DNA of 64,000 nt, from positions 665,051 through 729,050 of the forward strand of contig RCTD01000029.1 in NCBI GenBank assembly GCA_014898415.1, written 5' to 3'. The stretch is from Stromatinia cepivora (lineage: Eukaryota; Ascomycota; Leotiomycetes; Helotiales; Sclerotiniaceae). The notes beneath the pieces are model-generated. The model saw only the letters and a program-made list of their open reading frames with translations, did not search any database and was not told the DNA's origin. Below, piece by piece: positions 48,790 through 61,922 of the stretch (positions within the stretch are counted from its first letter, which is position 1; every line of letters starts with the position of its first letter). The position numbers were made by a program, and so were the translations under genes.

Positions 48790-50385
48790 TTAATAATTGA
48801 TATTATTTACAAATATATCCTTTATAATTTCGATACTAAAAACTCTAAGATTCAGCGAACCATCCTTAATATTAGATTTTTTTAATCGTTTCTTTTGTTA
48901 ATCAAATCTATAAGTTTTTGTATATATTTCAATCTAATAGTTCTTTAAAGAATTTTTTTGCTTGAAAATTGGAAAAGGATTGGGATATCCTTTAGGACCA
49001 AATATGAAGATTCTGTATTCATTATAATGATATAATCCAGTATTAATATCATTGATTTTTTTAGGGTAATTTTGTTTCATAATGTAATTATTATTATAAA
49101 AAAATCTTTCAAAGCAATAATAACAAAAATAATCCTTTTTATAAATTTCATTTATATTAAAAAGAATTCTCTTTTGTTTATTTTGAATAAGATAATTATT
49201 ATATTTCGTATTATTTCCTCGATAAATAGTTTAATATTATGATAACGAAAAGAATAATTTCGAATCTTTTATACTTTTGATTCTCACCCTTAAATGATTT
49301 ATACTAAATTTATCTAAAAAATTAGTAATTTCATTTATAATATTCTTTATCTTTTATCCTTAAGAATAAAGCTTTATACTAATATCGAAGACAAATAGGG
49401 CTTTCATATATTCATATACAATCTGGGAAACAATAGTTTGATGAAATTTAGATCTTTTATAAATTCGGATAACAGAATCCTCAGAAAAGTATTATTTGTA
49501 GGTTTCATCCATTATTCTTTTGAAATTCATAAAAGCAGAATTATCAAGATCAATTTTAAACTGTCTAACAATCTTCTTTCCCATTTGAACATACAGATTA
49601 CATAGGAATATCCTTTCAACTTCGAATTCGATAATCATATGATTATTAATAAATTGAATAATCGAAAATACAAACTTGGCAATATAATCCTTTACTATTG
49701 TTAAATTTGTATTATAATCTTCTTTATTTTTGTTACATTAATTATTAATAAATTGATCAAAAAAGTTTCGAATGTTTATCATTTATTGGATATCGTAATT
49801 ACAAAAGTATCGGAGTAATATTGATCTCAATCCTTTTTTCCAATTATATCTAATAAAATTGTATTCTTGTATAAATTTGATTTGGATAATAATAGTATAA
49901 TTGTAATACTAAGAAAATCGAATTTGCATTTCTTTATCGGATATATTACAATCAATTTGTAAGGTATTCTAAATTGTAAGGAAATCAAATATATCGATCC
50001 TATTGAAAATGGGGACAATAGTATTTTTAGTATACAATATAATAAAGAATATATATACATAATCCTTAATATAAATAGCAAATAGAATTTTTAATGGGTT
50101 TTATTATTGTTGATTTATTTCTTTTTCTTTTTTGGTTTTCTTTGTTTTTTCTTTTTTTTTAATAGAATTTCCGTTATTATCAATAAAGAGTTTTTTGATG
50201 AATTCAAAAAGATCGATAATTAAAGTAATAATATTATCCTTTGATTTTTGAGAAATATCTTATAGAAAATTCAATTTTATAAATAAATCAAAGTTATTTA
50301 TTATATTATTATAATTTGGTTGAAAAGTATTTGATTTGTTAGAATCTGATTTAATATTTGGTTTTCGATAGTTTTCAATATTCAT
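48790..50385 (-). pseudogene. C gag: gypsy capsid/nucleocapsid
   Basis: ATG at 50385-50383, 'MNIENYRKPNIKSD'. The capsid region contains 'NISDKEMQIRFS' and 'FVFSIIQFINNHMIIEFEVE', followed by a region ending 'FKRIMDETYK'. The nucleocapsid at about 49125-49080 reads 'DYFCYYCFERFFYNNNYIM'. The first two Cys are kept, but His and the last Cys of the knuckle are gone (Tyr at the expected places). Stops are TAA/TAG from Gln. Assigned from position, length and the knuckle relic. Confidence 0.75.
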
Positions 50386-51073
50386 AATTTTTTTTTGATA
50401 AATCTTTAAAAGAAAGAAAAGGTATATATAATTCTTTCCAGAATTTTCTTTTTTCCAAAGAAATGTATAAATCTCAAATCCCTTAGTTAAAAGTTTTTTA
50501 AGATATATCTTAAATTTTTGATTATTGATATCAAGGATGATAATTTAGTATACTATACTCAATCCTTTTTATTGTTTCAATATATATTTAAATATTCAAA
50601 TAGTTTTAAAAGTATATAAAGCATTCAAGATCCTTCAATATAATTGGTCGTATTCAATCAAAGTCATCCTCAAGATTAGAATTTTTTGGTTCACAAAGAT
50701 AAATGATTCATTTACAAATAGGGATTCCATTGTATTTGGAATTCTAATATACTTTTGGTATTATTAATTGCATTTTCAAATAGAACCTTTATTGATATAT
50801 TCCTTTCAAAATGGAGAATAGAATAATGATTCTATTAAAAAATGATTCATCTTTGATATAATAAATGAATACAAATAAAAAAACTTCAATAATCAAAACT
50901 TCCTTATTTAGAATTTGATAATCCTATATTTTTGAAAGGATTATTCTTTCAAAATCAATCCTATCCCTTTATTTACAAATTACTAATTCTATTTTCTTTT
51001 CAATTATAGTTTCCTTGTAAATATATTTGTACAATATAAATTGTACAATTCGAAATCCAATATAGATTACTAT
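50386..51073 (-). promoter_or_regulatory. C untranslated leader between 5' LTR and gag
   Basis: About 690 AT-rich bases with no open frame. The tRNA primer site should lie next to 51073, but the sequence is too altered to assign one. Confidence 0.45.
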
Positions 51074-51365
51074 TATGAAAAAGGTAAATCGAGATATATA
51101 CATTCTGATAGTATATTGCAAAAGGAAATAGGAATTGGAATTGATCAAATTATATTGTAAAGACTTCAAATAGTAAAACTAATAGATTTAAATAATGATT
51201 TGGATTATATACAAATGAAATACAAAAAAACTAATAGAAAAACGATTGATTTCTTTTAAGGAAAGAGGAGCAAAGCTCTTTCTTATATCTAACTACGAAA
51301 AGTCATATGACCATATGACTATGAACTAGCTATGTGTTAGGCCTTGATATCCCAACTTTCTCACA
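51074..51365 (-). repeat. C 5' LTR
   Basis: 292 bp. The outer (right) 100 bases, from GGAAAGAGGAGC to TTTCTCACA, are barely mutated and include an inverted CATATGACCATATG motif. The inner side is RIP-altered. Confidence 0.9.
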
Positions 51366-51410
51366 GTATAATCCCATACTTAGATATACAGTATAATCCA
51401 AAATCCAATA

Positions 51411-53221
51411 CTCCCTCAAAAACGTAACGTATATAAAAGCAGAAAGGGCTAAACTATAAATACTACAACTAGTTTAAACCGAATTGAGTAATGTTAACTT
51501 GAAATAGAAAGCCAATAACATTAAATAATCATTCCTTTACTAAATCTTTTAAGATCTAAAATCTAACAAGATTATTTCGAATAGAATAATCGCTCTACAA
51601 TAATATAATAATCTTTAAAGAATAATCAACACCTTTCTTTTCATAATAAAAATTAAAGGAAATCCATCTCTTCTACTCCCAATCCTTCAACTATATTAAA
51701 CTAAAACCTTCAATTCTACATTGCAATACAAATGCTTTTCTTTAGTAAAATAATATATCCTATAGAATTATACTTATAACTTTTTTCTTCGTAATAAGAA
51801 TATAATTGTCTATTAATTAGGATGACTGGTAAACTACTAGTTAATAGCTCTTGCTTCAAAGAATTATTATATTTGTTGACCTTTAGTACTATATTTGTTT
51901 AGGTATTAATAATCTTTATATACTAGTTGGTAAGCTTTATTAGCTATCGACTTTAAGAAGTTATAATATCTGTCGATCTCTAGTATTATATTTGGTTAGG
52001 TATCTAATGGTCTTTATATACTATATAACAAAGCTTAATACTCCTTTTATTTGGATATACATCTTTCTATTATTAATATAATCATTCGCTTTTCCTAGTA
52101 TATCGTTTTGTATATCTTCCGGTATATAATCTCTTTCTTTAATTCCACTTCTGATTCTTTTTATAATCGCCTCCAATTCTATCTTCGATTTTTTTACTAA
52201 AAATATTCTCCTTCTTCTTTACAATTGTCAATATAATTATCATTGTAAATGTTAAATATAAAGATACAACGAAATAATATTAATCTAGGGGTAAAAACAA
52301 AATAGAATTGAGGCGATATGTAATAAGCAATATATCAAAAGATGGCGAAACTGGCGATTGTAACTACAAAAAGAAGAATAAGAAGATATCGAAGATATCA
52401 ACAACAATATAAAAAAATAATGATCGGGGAAAGGATTGAATACTAATAAAGAATCCCTAAAAGGAATATAAAGAATATTCCCCCAAAACGGAAGCATTAT
52501 TTTTTAAAACAAAAACAATAATATCTCCTCAATATAATATAATAAATAAAAGGATCTCTTAATATAAATAATATAGGATTCCTTTAAAAACGAAAACAAA
52601 TATGGGTTTCATAATTCCTCTAAAAACTATACCAAAAATATAATCTCTAATACTTCTATTAAATTTTCTATAAAAAATTTATTAACTATATAAAGATCAA
52701 AAGTATTCGAGAAACAAGAATATTCGAATCTTGTTTGAAGAGATTTCGAAAGATTTATTTTGCTTTACAGAATACTTATTTCAAAGCAAAAAGATTTCCG
52801 AAAGAGAAAAGAGATATCGAAGGAATCGATTGACTCTCGAATTATCGGAAAAAGAATATAAAAAGATAGTATCTTCTGTTTAAGTAATTTCCTAAAACAG
52901 GCTTTCCTATACTAGCTGTATTATTGGGATTCAATTCTGCCAATATATTTAATATAATAGACTTCCCCGTTTGTTCATTGAATAATCTATAATCCTATTC
53001 GATCCCATTCTGTAAACATATTTAATATAACGAGTTTCCCCGTTTATTTATTATACAAACTATTCTTCGTTTTGTTAATTATATTTAGTATAACAGATTT
53101 CTCTGTTCAATTATATCGACCTTGTTCATCTACTTTATCGGATTTATCAAGAATTTGATCTTTCACTCCAGAAGATTAACCTTAAACTATATAATGATAT
53201 ACAGAACCCAAATTCATAATC
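51411..53221. other. A3 internal region, no enzyme domain
   Basis: Collinear with A2 19261-21187 apart from the missing copia fragment. Contains one extra copy of the 'TTTAATATAACGAGTTTCC'-like stretch near 53020-53105. Confidence 0.7.
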
Positions 53222-53384
53222 TATTAACAAATTATATTGAATAAATAAAAAAGTATTATTTTTATAAGATTATCTAATTAGAAGCTATTATACAGATTAT
53301 ATAATTCGATAGAATCATATACAGGTTAATTCTATTATAGTATAGTCCCATGCTTAGATATACGGTATGATCCAAAATCCAATA
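53222..53384 (+). repeat. A3 right LTR
   Basis: 163 bp, TATTAAC...CCAATA. TSD TAAAT follows at 53385-53389. Confidence 0.88.
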
Positions 53385-53389
53385 TAAAT

Positions 53390-56300
53390 CAAAATAAATA
53401 ATTAATTTAAATTACCCAATCTTTTATTCAAACAATTCGAAAATATTTTTAAAGGATTAATCTTTCAGGATTCTATTTCCCTAAAAATTAAAAAAAAAAT
53501 ATATTCTATATTTACCTTTTTTTAAAATAATAAAAAGTTTAAAAAGAATAAGAAAAGTATCAATTCTGAAAGTAATCAAGGGATCGAAAAGATTTGGGAA
53601 TATCTTTATAAAATTGAATCCAAATAGAACAATAGAATTAATTATAATTATATTGTTTATAATTATAAAATTAGAAAATTAATATTTATTAAAAGAATTA
53701 ATTTATTATTCAAAAAGATATTCAACAAAAATAAATTATAAATAATTAGGGATTAAATAAGATCGTATTTATAAAAGCAATTTCATTTTAATTAAATCAA
53801 AAAAAAAATAAATAAAAAGTTCTATAAATCCTTTTGGATTTTTAATTAATATTACTATCTTAAATATTCGATATAATTAATCAAAAGTATACTTTATAAT
53901 ACTAAAAATATATTATTTGTTTAATAATATCCTACTCGACAATTGTAATATTATATATATCATAAATAATATATTTTTATTGAATAATCATTGATATCAA
54001 TTATTCAATCCCAATGATTTTGTAAAAACAAATACTTCTAGTTTCCAAATCTTAGGATATAGAATTCATATTATCAAAAGGATTATTAAAAAAGAAGATT
54101 ATCTTAATAATGATTTGATCTTGAATAATATAATATTCATTTTTAGCTTTTATATTAATATTATTTCAAAAACTCGATTGGAAAAAGTTGATCTATAGTT
54201 TTTAAAATATAATTATATTTTTTGTAAAAAAGATTATACAAATAATATAATAATTATTTAATATATTTGTATTGAAAATCTTATATTCTTAGAATATAAA
54301 CCATTTTCTATTTATTCAAATATTCTTTTATTTATTCTTATAAATAATCCTTTTATAATATATTCAATAATAAAAAAAAAATAAATAAAGTATTCTATTA
54401 TTCTTGTAATCCATCTTTTCTAAAAGAAAATACAAATGAAACATAATATAACCATTTTAAGTATTTAGGGAAGGAAACTCTTGAACATTTAGTATTTGTA
54501 ATACAAAATATCAAAATAAAAGATATCATTTATTCCAATTATATCGATTACATTTATATTCATATAAAGTAAATTATTTTTTATACTTCAAATGATCGTT
54601 AATTACCTTAGTTTTTTTATAAAATTCAATAAAATCTTTTTGATTTCGATAAAAAATATAATAATACATTATGGTTTCTATTAATCAAAGAAATATATTA
54701 TGATAAGATCTTTTCATATTTAATCTACTACAAAATATATAATAAAGTATTTATAATTATTTAAAACTTTGTAATCTAGATTTATTATAAATATAATTTA
54801 ATGATTATAATGATCAAATAGGATAATGATATATTTGTTATTAGAATTATAGGAGTAATATTATTTAAGAAATGGATCAAATAAAAAGGTATCGAATTCG
54901 AATTATTTTTATTTTATATATATAAATCTAATGAAGGATCAGAATATATAAAATAAGAAATAATTACAAAATAAATAAAAATATGGATTATAATAGATTT
55001 ATTGAATAAATTATAGATGGAAGTAATATAAGTTATTATTTATTTATATAATATAAATCCTTTGAAAATCAAATCCTTCAAATTGTTTAATAAAGTATTC
55101 GATATATGGTTCTGTAGTTGTCTTTATAGGGATGATCCTTTATTTATAAAGAAAATATTTAACAATCTTTATTCCAATTGAAATAGAATCTATAAATATA
55201 GATGCTAAATTTACTTTTTGGATAAAAATAGAAAAACTGGAATTAATAGGAAATAATACAAAATCAATCTTTGAGTATATATTGAGTATTTAATAGATTA
55301 TATTTTAGATATAGTGATCTATTGTATATAAATATCTAAGTTCAATAGAATTATTATTATTTGAAATATAATATTCAATAAAGAATTCAATTATTATATA
55401 AATTTTATTAATCGAATAATCGATATTTACATTATAAAAAAACTTAAATAATTCGCTAGAACTTTTAATCTACAAGATTATATCGAAACAAACGGGATGA
55501 TTATTTAAAATAAAGATAATTATAAAGATTTCATTTATTTATTTATTTTTATAGATCGAAAAACCTTTGATTTATTTATTAAATATATTTCAGATTTATT
55601 ATCTACAAATGAACTGGTTTCAGAGATAAATATAGATCTAACAGATGATAATGGGAATAAAGAAATCGATTTAGGATTATTCAATCTATTCAATCCTTTA
55701 AGTAATAAGGATAAAGTATATAATAAAAATATATAAATGCTGATTGATCCTTTTATTAAAGAAATTGAAGAAGCTGATTCTTTCATTAAGAAGTAATTAT
55801 ATTTTATGGATAAAAATATTAGTATTGTTTAAAAAGATATTTATAATAATAATATAAATCCCGATTTCATCGAATATATTAATATAGGGAATATAGAATA
55901 TAAACTTATTAATTATATTATTAATATTCTTTGTGATATATATAAAAATGATTTAGAGATTGCTTTAATTGATTAATCTCAATATTCCAAGAGAAAATAT
56001 ATATACTGGAATAATCAATCAAAGTATTCTATAGAAAAAATCCAATCATTATAAAGATTGTTATACTCTATATATTTATTTAATCGATTTATAAAGGATT
56101 CACAAATTTATAATCTCGATCAAATACTTAAAAGAATTTGTATTATAAGGATTGAAATACTCAGGGCTTAGATTAATCCATCTGAATTTCAATTATATAA
56201 TTATCATTCGAAATCACCTTTCTTTCAGGAATCATCTGGTTTTCGTATTCTAGAGCAATCAGTATATATATAAAGGCAATTATATATATAATAATATTAT

Positions 56301-57239
56301 CAAGAAAACGATTTCAATACTGAATCCTATATAAAAATTATTATATTTCAAAGAATAAATTCAATAAGATTATTTTACTTGAATAACTTTTATTTTATAT
56401 TTTGATTTAATCAATAAAGAATAAACGATATAAAAGAGTATTCTTAATTTATAATAATTTATAATATAATTATTATTGAAATTAAAGTAAAATCATTATT
56501 GTTTTTTATTTAATCTATAATCAAAGAATTATAGGCAATAATATTTTTTTGAATTTATATATTTGTAATTTTGAAATTATTTTGTTTTTATTATCAATTA
56601 GAAAATCATCAAATAGAATATTAATTCAAATAGGATTATGATTTTAAAATTGATAATTTTAAAATTAGAAAAACCTAATATAAAATCGATTTTGAACCGG
56701 AATTTATAAAACCGATCTTTCTTCAATAAATATTTATATATAAATATAATAATCAAAGTTTAATTATTTATTGTTATTTATATTTTTATATTAATAAATC
56801 GATTATTCTGAATCGTAATAGTAATTGTTATTAAATATAATTTTGAAATCAAGTAATACAATATAATCAATATTTTCGTTAATATTTTATACGATCCTTT
56901 TGATATCTTAATTATATGCTATTTATCAAATAGATACAAAATCCCAAACAAAAATATTATAATCGATCAAGCTCTATATAATTTACAAGATTCCCTAATT
57001 ATATAGTTTAGGGATTTCATTCGGATATTCGAGAAATTAGAATTGGTATAATATAAAGAGGAATTGTATTTATATATTAATTCAAAGTATATTATTATAA
57101 TTCTTTTCTTTATAAACAATATTCAGATTATTTATTATAAAAAAAACGAATCAATTATTATAAAGATCATTAAAGGAATCAAAATTATATATAAATTATA
57201 AGATTTAGGAAATACGAAATGGTTTTTAAGTATATATAT
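53390..57239 (+). pseudogene. B2 pol: degenerate protease, integrase and part of RT
   Basis: Protease-like block at about 53960-54190, pre-integrase near 54440-54500, integrase about 54600-55290 ending in the '(H/Y)IGYLVDY' equivalent, the conserved linker at 55500-55800, and RT from about 56160. The RT end is recognisable at about 57150-57230. Many RIP stops. Cut by B4's LTR before the RNase H. Confidence 0.78.
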
Positions 57240-57548
57240 TGTCACGGAAAGCCCTGTGATCCCCTGTATCTTATGAAGGATCAAAGCGTATACTTTCCAA
57301 TCGGAATGAAGGATCTACTAGTCTTTATTAATTTACCAATTGATAAGATGATCTTGATATTCTAATAAATAAAGATCTAGTTTAATTAAAGTGTATATCG
57401 GCTAAATAATTATTCATTTGTTCTATATATACAGCTTTTGATTTATATAATCAAAAACAAATCATTCAATTCTTTTATTTTATTAATCATATATATCATT
57501 TATTTTTTGATCTCTGAAAATGCTTTATAATTATATTATCCTATAATA
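57240..57548 (+). repeat. B4 5' LTR
   Basis: 309 bp. The left 90 bases are near consensus. The right end has decayed from CCGTGATA to CTATAATA. Confidence 0.9.
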
Positions 57549-57724
57549 ATTATAAATTTAATAGTTTTTAAATCTATGTAACTTTTTATTCAATGATTAT
57601 TAAATATTCAAGGGATTATTTTTAAAATATCATTTCTATTTTATTTATAATTCAATATTTATATTAATTCAATTATCTTTATTTAATATAACAAAGAATC
57701 AAAATAATCTTTTTTTTATAATCC

Positions 57725-58175
57725 ATATTTAATGGTCGGAATAGTATCTATATTTGAAAAATAAATATCAAATTCAAAGAATCTGGAATTCAATCAATCC
57801 AAAGAACAACCTGCTTGTTTCCATATCAACAATATCCACTCCAAGTTCTGATCTGATAAATAAATTTATCTATACTCAAATCGATTGATTTTCAATCAAA
57901 TCATTTATTTTACCTTTCACTATCAATCTCCAAACCAAATATAATCAAAAGAAACAAATTCAATATCAAAAGGAATTTTCGGAATATCTTATAGCAATTC
58001 AATTCAAAAAAGATACTAATAAAGATACAAAGATAAAAGATTTTGATAATAATATATTAGAATCCATTTCTAATAAACCCATTACTTCACTTCCAATTAC
58101 CTTCCAAGAAATCTCTTTCGAACTTATCTCTCTTCAATTGAAGTATCAATATCAATAACAAGAATATATATAGAA
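57725..58175 (+). pseudogene. B4 gag remnant
   Basis: Best-preserved family-2 gag frame: 'DFDNNILESISNKPITSLP' followed by 'TFQEISFELISLQLKYQYQ'. Lys/Gln-rich helix before it. No zinc knuckle seen. Called gag from its position. Confidence 0.5.
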
Positions 58176-59119
58176 TTATAAGGTTTTCTATAATATTTAT
58201 AAATAAATCGAATTATCAATTGATCAAATACATTTTATAAAGTTATCTATTTTCAATTAGGATATTATAGTTTTTTTATTCAAGATAATTATTAATATAT
58301 TCAAAAAGAAGTTTGTATCTATAATAATTATTATTAAATTCGTAATATTATAAGAATATCGATTTGTTTTAGTATAAGCTTTGTTTAACAAAACCGATTT
58401 TATTAAATGGTATAAGGATTGGATTATAGTTTATATTAAAGCTTTTGTATACAAAATTATTAAGGTACAAAATGAAATCGTTATTAATACTTTTCTATAA
58501 GCTATTGGTATTAGAATATTTCTAATTTGAACAAATATTATGATTATATAGATTGAGATAAATAATCAATTCGGATTATCTAATCTTTTATTTAAATAAT
58601 TCGGAAACGTTTTTGAAAGATTAATCTTCCAGGATTTTATTTCCCCAAAAACTAAAAAAAAAGTATATTCTATATTTATCTCTTTTCAAAATACTAAAAA
58701 ATCTAAAAAGAATAAAAAGAATATCAACTTTGGAAGTAATTAGGGGATCAAGAAAATCTGGGAATATCCTTGCAAAATCGAATCTGAATGGAATAATAGA
58801 ATTGATCATAACCATACTATATATAATTACAAAGTCATAAAGTTAGCGTTTATTAGAAGGATTAATCTATTGTTTAAAAGGGTATTCAACAAAAATGAAT
58901 TACAAACAATTAGGGATCGAACAAAATCGTATTTATAGAAACAATTTCACCCTGATTAAATCAAAAAGAAATAAATAAAAAGTTCCATTGATTCTTCAGG
59001 ATCTTCAATCAATACTATTATCTTGAATATTTGATATAATCAATTAAAGGTATACTCTATAATAATAAAAATATATTATCTATTTAATAGCATTTTACTT
59101 AATAATTATAATATTATAT

Positions 59120-61491
59120 ATATTATAAACGATATATCTCTATTAAATGATTATCAATATCGATTATCCGATCCCAATAATCTTGTAGAAACAAATATTT
59201 CCAGTTTCCAAATCCTAGAATATAGGGTTTGTATTATCAAAGAAATTATCAAAAAAGAAAGTTATTTTAATAATGATTTAATTTTGAATAACATAGTATT
59301 TATTCTTAGCTTTTATATCAATATCGTTTCGGAGATTTGATTGAAGAAAATTGATCTATAGTTCTTAGGATATAATTGTACTTTTTGTAAAAGAGATTAT
59401 ACAAATAATATAATAATTGTTTAGTGTATTTGTACTGAAAATCTTATATTCTTAAAATACAAACCACTTTCTATTTATTCGAGTACTTTTTTATTTATTC
59501 CTATAAGCAATCCTTTCATAATATATCCAACAATGAATAAAAAAATAAACAAAGTATTCCATCATTTTTGCAATCCATTTTTTCTAAAAAAAAATATAAA
59601 TGAAATATAATATAAATGTTTTAGATATTTGGAGAAGAAAGTTTTTGAATATTTAATATTTGTAATACAAAATATCAAAATAAAAGGTATCATTTGTTTT
59701 AATTACATCAATTATATTCGCATTTATACAAAGTAAATCATTTCTCGCACTCCAAATAATCATTAGCCATCTTGGCTCTTTTACAAAATCCAATAAAATC
59801 TTTTTGATTTCGATAAAAAGTATAACAATGTATTATAACTCCTATTAATCAAAGAAATATACTATAATAAAATCTTTTCATATTTAATCTATCACAAAAT
59901 ATATAACAAAGTATTTACAATTATCTAAAACTTTATAATATGGATTCATTATAAATACAGTCTAATAATCGTAATGATCAAGTAGAATAATAATATATTT
60001 ATCATTGGAATCATAAAAGCAACATTATTTGAGAAATAGATCAAGCAAGAAAGTATTAAACTCGAGTTATCCCTATCTCACATATATGAACTTAATAGAA
60101 AATCAGAATATATAGAACAAAAAATAATTATAAAACAAATAAAAATATCGATTATAATAAATTTACCAAACAAATTATAAATAAAAGTAATATAAACTAT
60201 TACTTATTTATATAATATAAATCCTTTGAAGACTAAATCCTTCAAATCATCCAATGAGATATTCGATACATAATTCTGTAATTATCTTTGCAAAGATAAT
60301 CCCTTATTCGTAAAGAAAATATCTAACGATCTCTATTTCAATTAGAATAGAATCTATAAATATAAATACCGAGTTTATTCTTTGAATAAAAATAAAGAAA
60401 CTAGAATTAATAGGAAATGGTATAAAATCAATCCTTGAGTATATATTGGATATTTAGTAGATTATATCCCAGATATACTGATCTATTATATATGGATATC
60501 CAAACTCAATAAAGTTATTATCATTCGAAATATAATATTCAATAAAGAATTCATTTATTGTATAGATTCTATCAATCGAATAATCAATATTTATACTACA
60601 AAAGAGTTTAAATAGTTTACTAGAATCCTTGATCTACAAGATTATATCAAAATAAACAGAACGATCATTCAAAATAAGAATAATCATAAAGATTTCATTC
60701 ATTTATTTATTTTCATAAATCGAAAAGTCCTTAATTCATTCATCAAATGTACTTCAGATCTATTGCCTATAAACAAACTGATCTCGAAAATAAATATAGA
60801 TCTAAAAGATAATAATGGGAATAAAGAAATCGATTTAGGATTATCCAATCTATTTAATTCTTTAGATAGTAAGGATAAGGCATATAATAAAGATATATAA
60901 ATACTAATCGATCCTTCTATTAAAAAAATTGGAAAAGCCGATTCTTTCATTAAGAAACAATTATATTTCGCAAATAAAAATATTGATACTATTCAAAGAG
61001 ATATTCATAATAATAATACAGATCCCAATTTCATCGAATATATTAATATAAGGAATATAAAGTATAAGCCTATTAATTATACTACCGAAATTCTTTGTAG
61101 TATATATAAAAATAATCCAAAGATTATTCCAATCGATTAATTTTAATGTTCCAAAAGGAAGTATATATATTAGAATGATCAATCAAAATATTCCATAAAA
61201 GAAATCCAATCATTATAAAGATTACTGTATCTTATATATTCATCTAATCGACTCATAAAGAATTCATAGATTTATAATCTCGAATAGAAACCTAAAAGAA
61301 TTCATATTATAAAGATTGAAATATTTAGGGCTTAGATCAATCCGTTTGAGTTTCAATTATACAATTACTATTCGGAATTACTTTTCTTCCGGAAATCATC
61401 TGGTTCTTACATCTTAAAGTAATCAGTATATATATAAAGACAATTGTACATATAGCAATATCATCAAAGAAGCAATCCCAATACTGGATCC
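59120..61491 (+). pseudogene. B4 pol: protease, integrase and N-terminal RT, degenerate
   Basis: Protease-like block at about 59120-59350 ('IIYIINDISLLNDYQYRL', then 'LILNNIVFILSFYINIVSEI'). Pre-integrase around 59630 ('YLEKKVFEYLIFVIQNIKIK'). Integrase about 59730-60440, with 'LFDFDKKYNN' (first Asp), a second Asp region near 59985 ('K.NNNIFIIG') and an 'IGYLVDYIPDILIYYIW' end block. The linker 'NKEIDLGLSNLFNSLDSKDK' lies at about 60820-60880. RT starts near 61340 and breaks at 61491. Stops are mostly TAA/TAG. Confidence 0.8.
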
Positions 61492-61568
61492 TAACTATTA
61501 TTCCTAGGATTTTTTTGGTGGTCATCACCGGTGATAACCCATTTCGATAAAGAGATGATGACCCAATC

Positions 61569-61922
61569 AAAAAAGTCACTATTTGATCATCACTTCTCTA
61601 TACTTCAATTTTAAGCTTTTTGAAAATCTGAAAAAAGAATTCAATAAAGATTCAATTGAATTATAATTATTCGAAATCTAATTGAAATTATCTTTTAAAT
61701 TAATTGATCTGTATAGATTGTATAAAAATTTGATTTTGATAAAATTAAAAAAAAACTAGGAAAATAGGAAAATAAAAACCCTAAAAAGTTACCATTTGAT
61801 CATTATTCCTTTACACTCCAATTTTGAGTTTTTTGAAAATCTGAAAAAAGAATTCAATAGAAATTCAATTGAATTATATTTATTCGAAATCTAATTGAAA
61901 TTATCTTTTATATTGATCGATT
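61569..61922 (+). repeat. Direct duplication, two ~140-bp units (61569-61710 and 61783-61922)
   Basis: Both copies share 'TTTGAAAATCTGAAAAAAGA' and 'TTCGAAATCTAATTGAAATT'. Spacing between starts is about 214 bases. Differences are mostly C/T and G/A. Confidence 0.85.

Larger units (their letters stand above)
40173..51365 (-). mobile_element. C: 11.2-kb Ty3/gypsy retrotransposon with an extra long 3' coding region
   Basis: LTRs of 292 bp at 40173-40464 (3') and 51074-51365 (5'), TGTGAAAG...CTCACA. Target duplication GTAT at 40169-40172 and 51366-51369, possibly AGTAT because the LTR ends in A. It sits inside A3's left LTR, so it is one of the last insertions. Sense minus: gag 50385-48790, protease near 48130, RT 47040-46400, RNase H 46140-45640, integrase 45460-44500 and pol C-terminus to about 44250. 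The order RT-RH-IN and the D-S-G protease show gypsy. A further ~1,080 codons (43890-40640) follow before the purine tract. Confidence 0.92.
40051..53384 (+). mobile_element. A3: family A non-autonomous LTR element, split by gypsy element C
   Basis: TSD TAAAT on both sides. The left LTR is in two pieces, 40051-40172 and 51370-51410 (122 + 41 = 163 bp). The internal region is 51411-53221 and the right LTR 53222-53384. Collinear with A2, except that the copia pol fragment (A2 20395-20633) is replaced by about 40 unrelated bases near 52545-52590. No own enzyme domains. Confidence 0.9.
38737..57239 (+). mobile_element. B2: copia family-2 retrotransposon, split by A3 and truncated by B4
   Basis: 5' LTR 38737-39046. 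Internal parts are 39047-40050 and 53385-57239. The gap is A3 (TSD TAAAT at 40046-40050 and 53385-53389). Collinear with B4 and, reversed, with B1. It ends within RT, just after the block equivalent to 'GNTKWFLSIYI', where B4's LTR begins at 57240. It lies head to head with B0, giving two family-2 LTRs in opposite orientation within 1.2 kb. Confidence 0.88.
57240..61491 (+). mobile_element. B4: copia family-2 retrotransposon, 3' truncated
   Basis: 5' LTR 57240-57548 (TGTCACGGAAAGCCC to CCTATAATA), then an internal region collinear with B1 read backwards (B1 position = 69555 minus B4 position). Similarity stops at about 61491 within RT. No 3' LTR is in the window. It is inserted into or recombined with B2 at an AT repeat (TATAT precedes the LTR). 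Confidence 0.86.
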
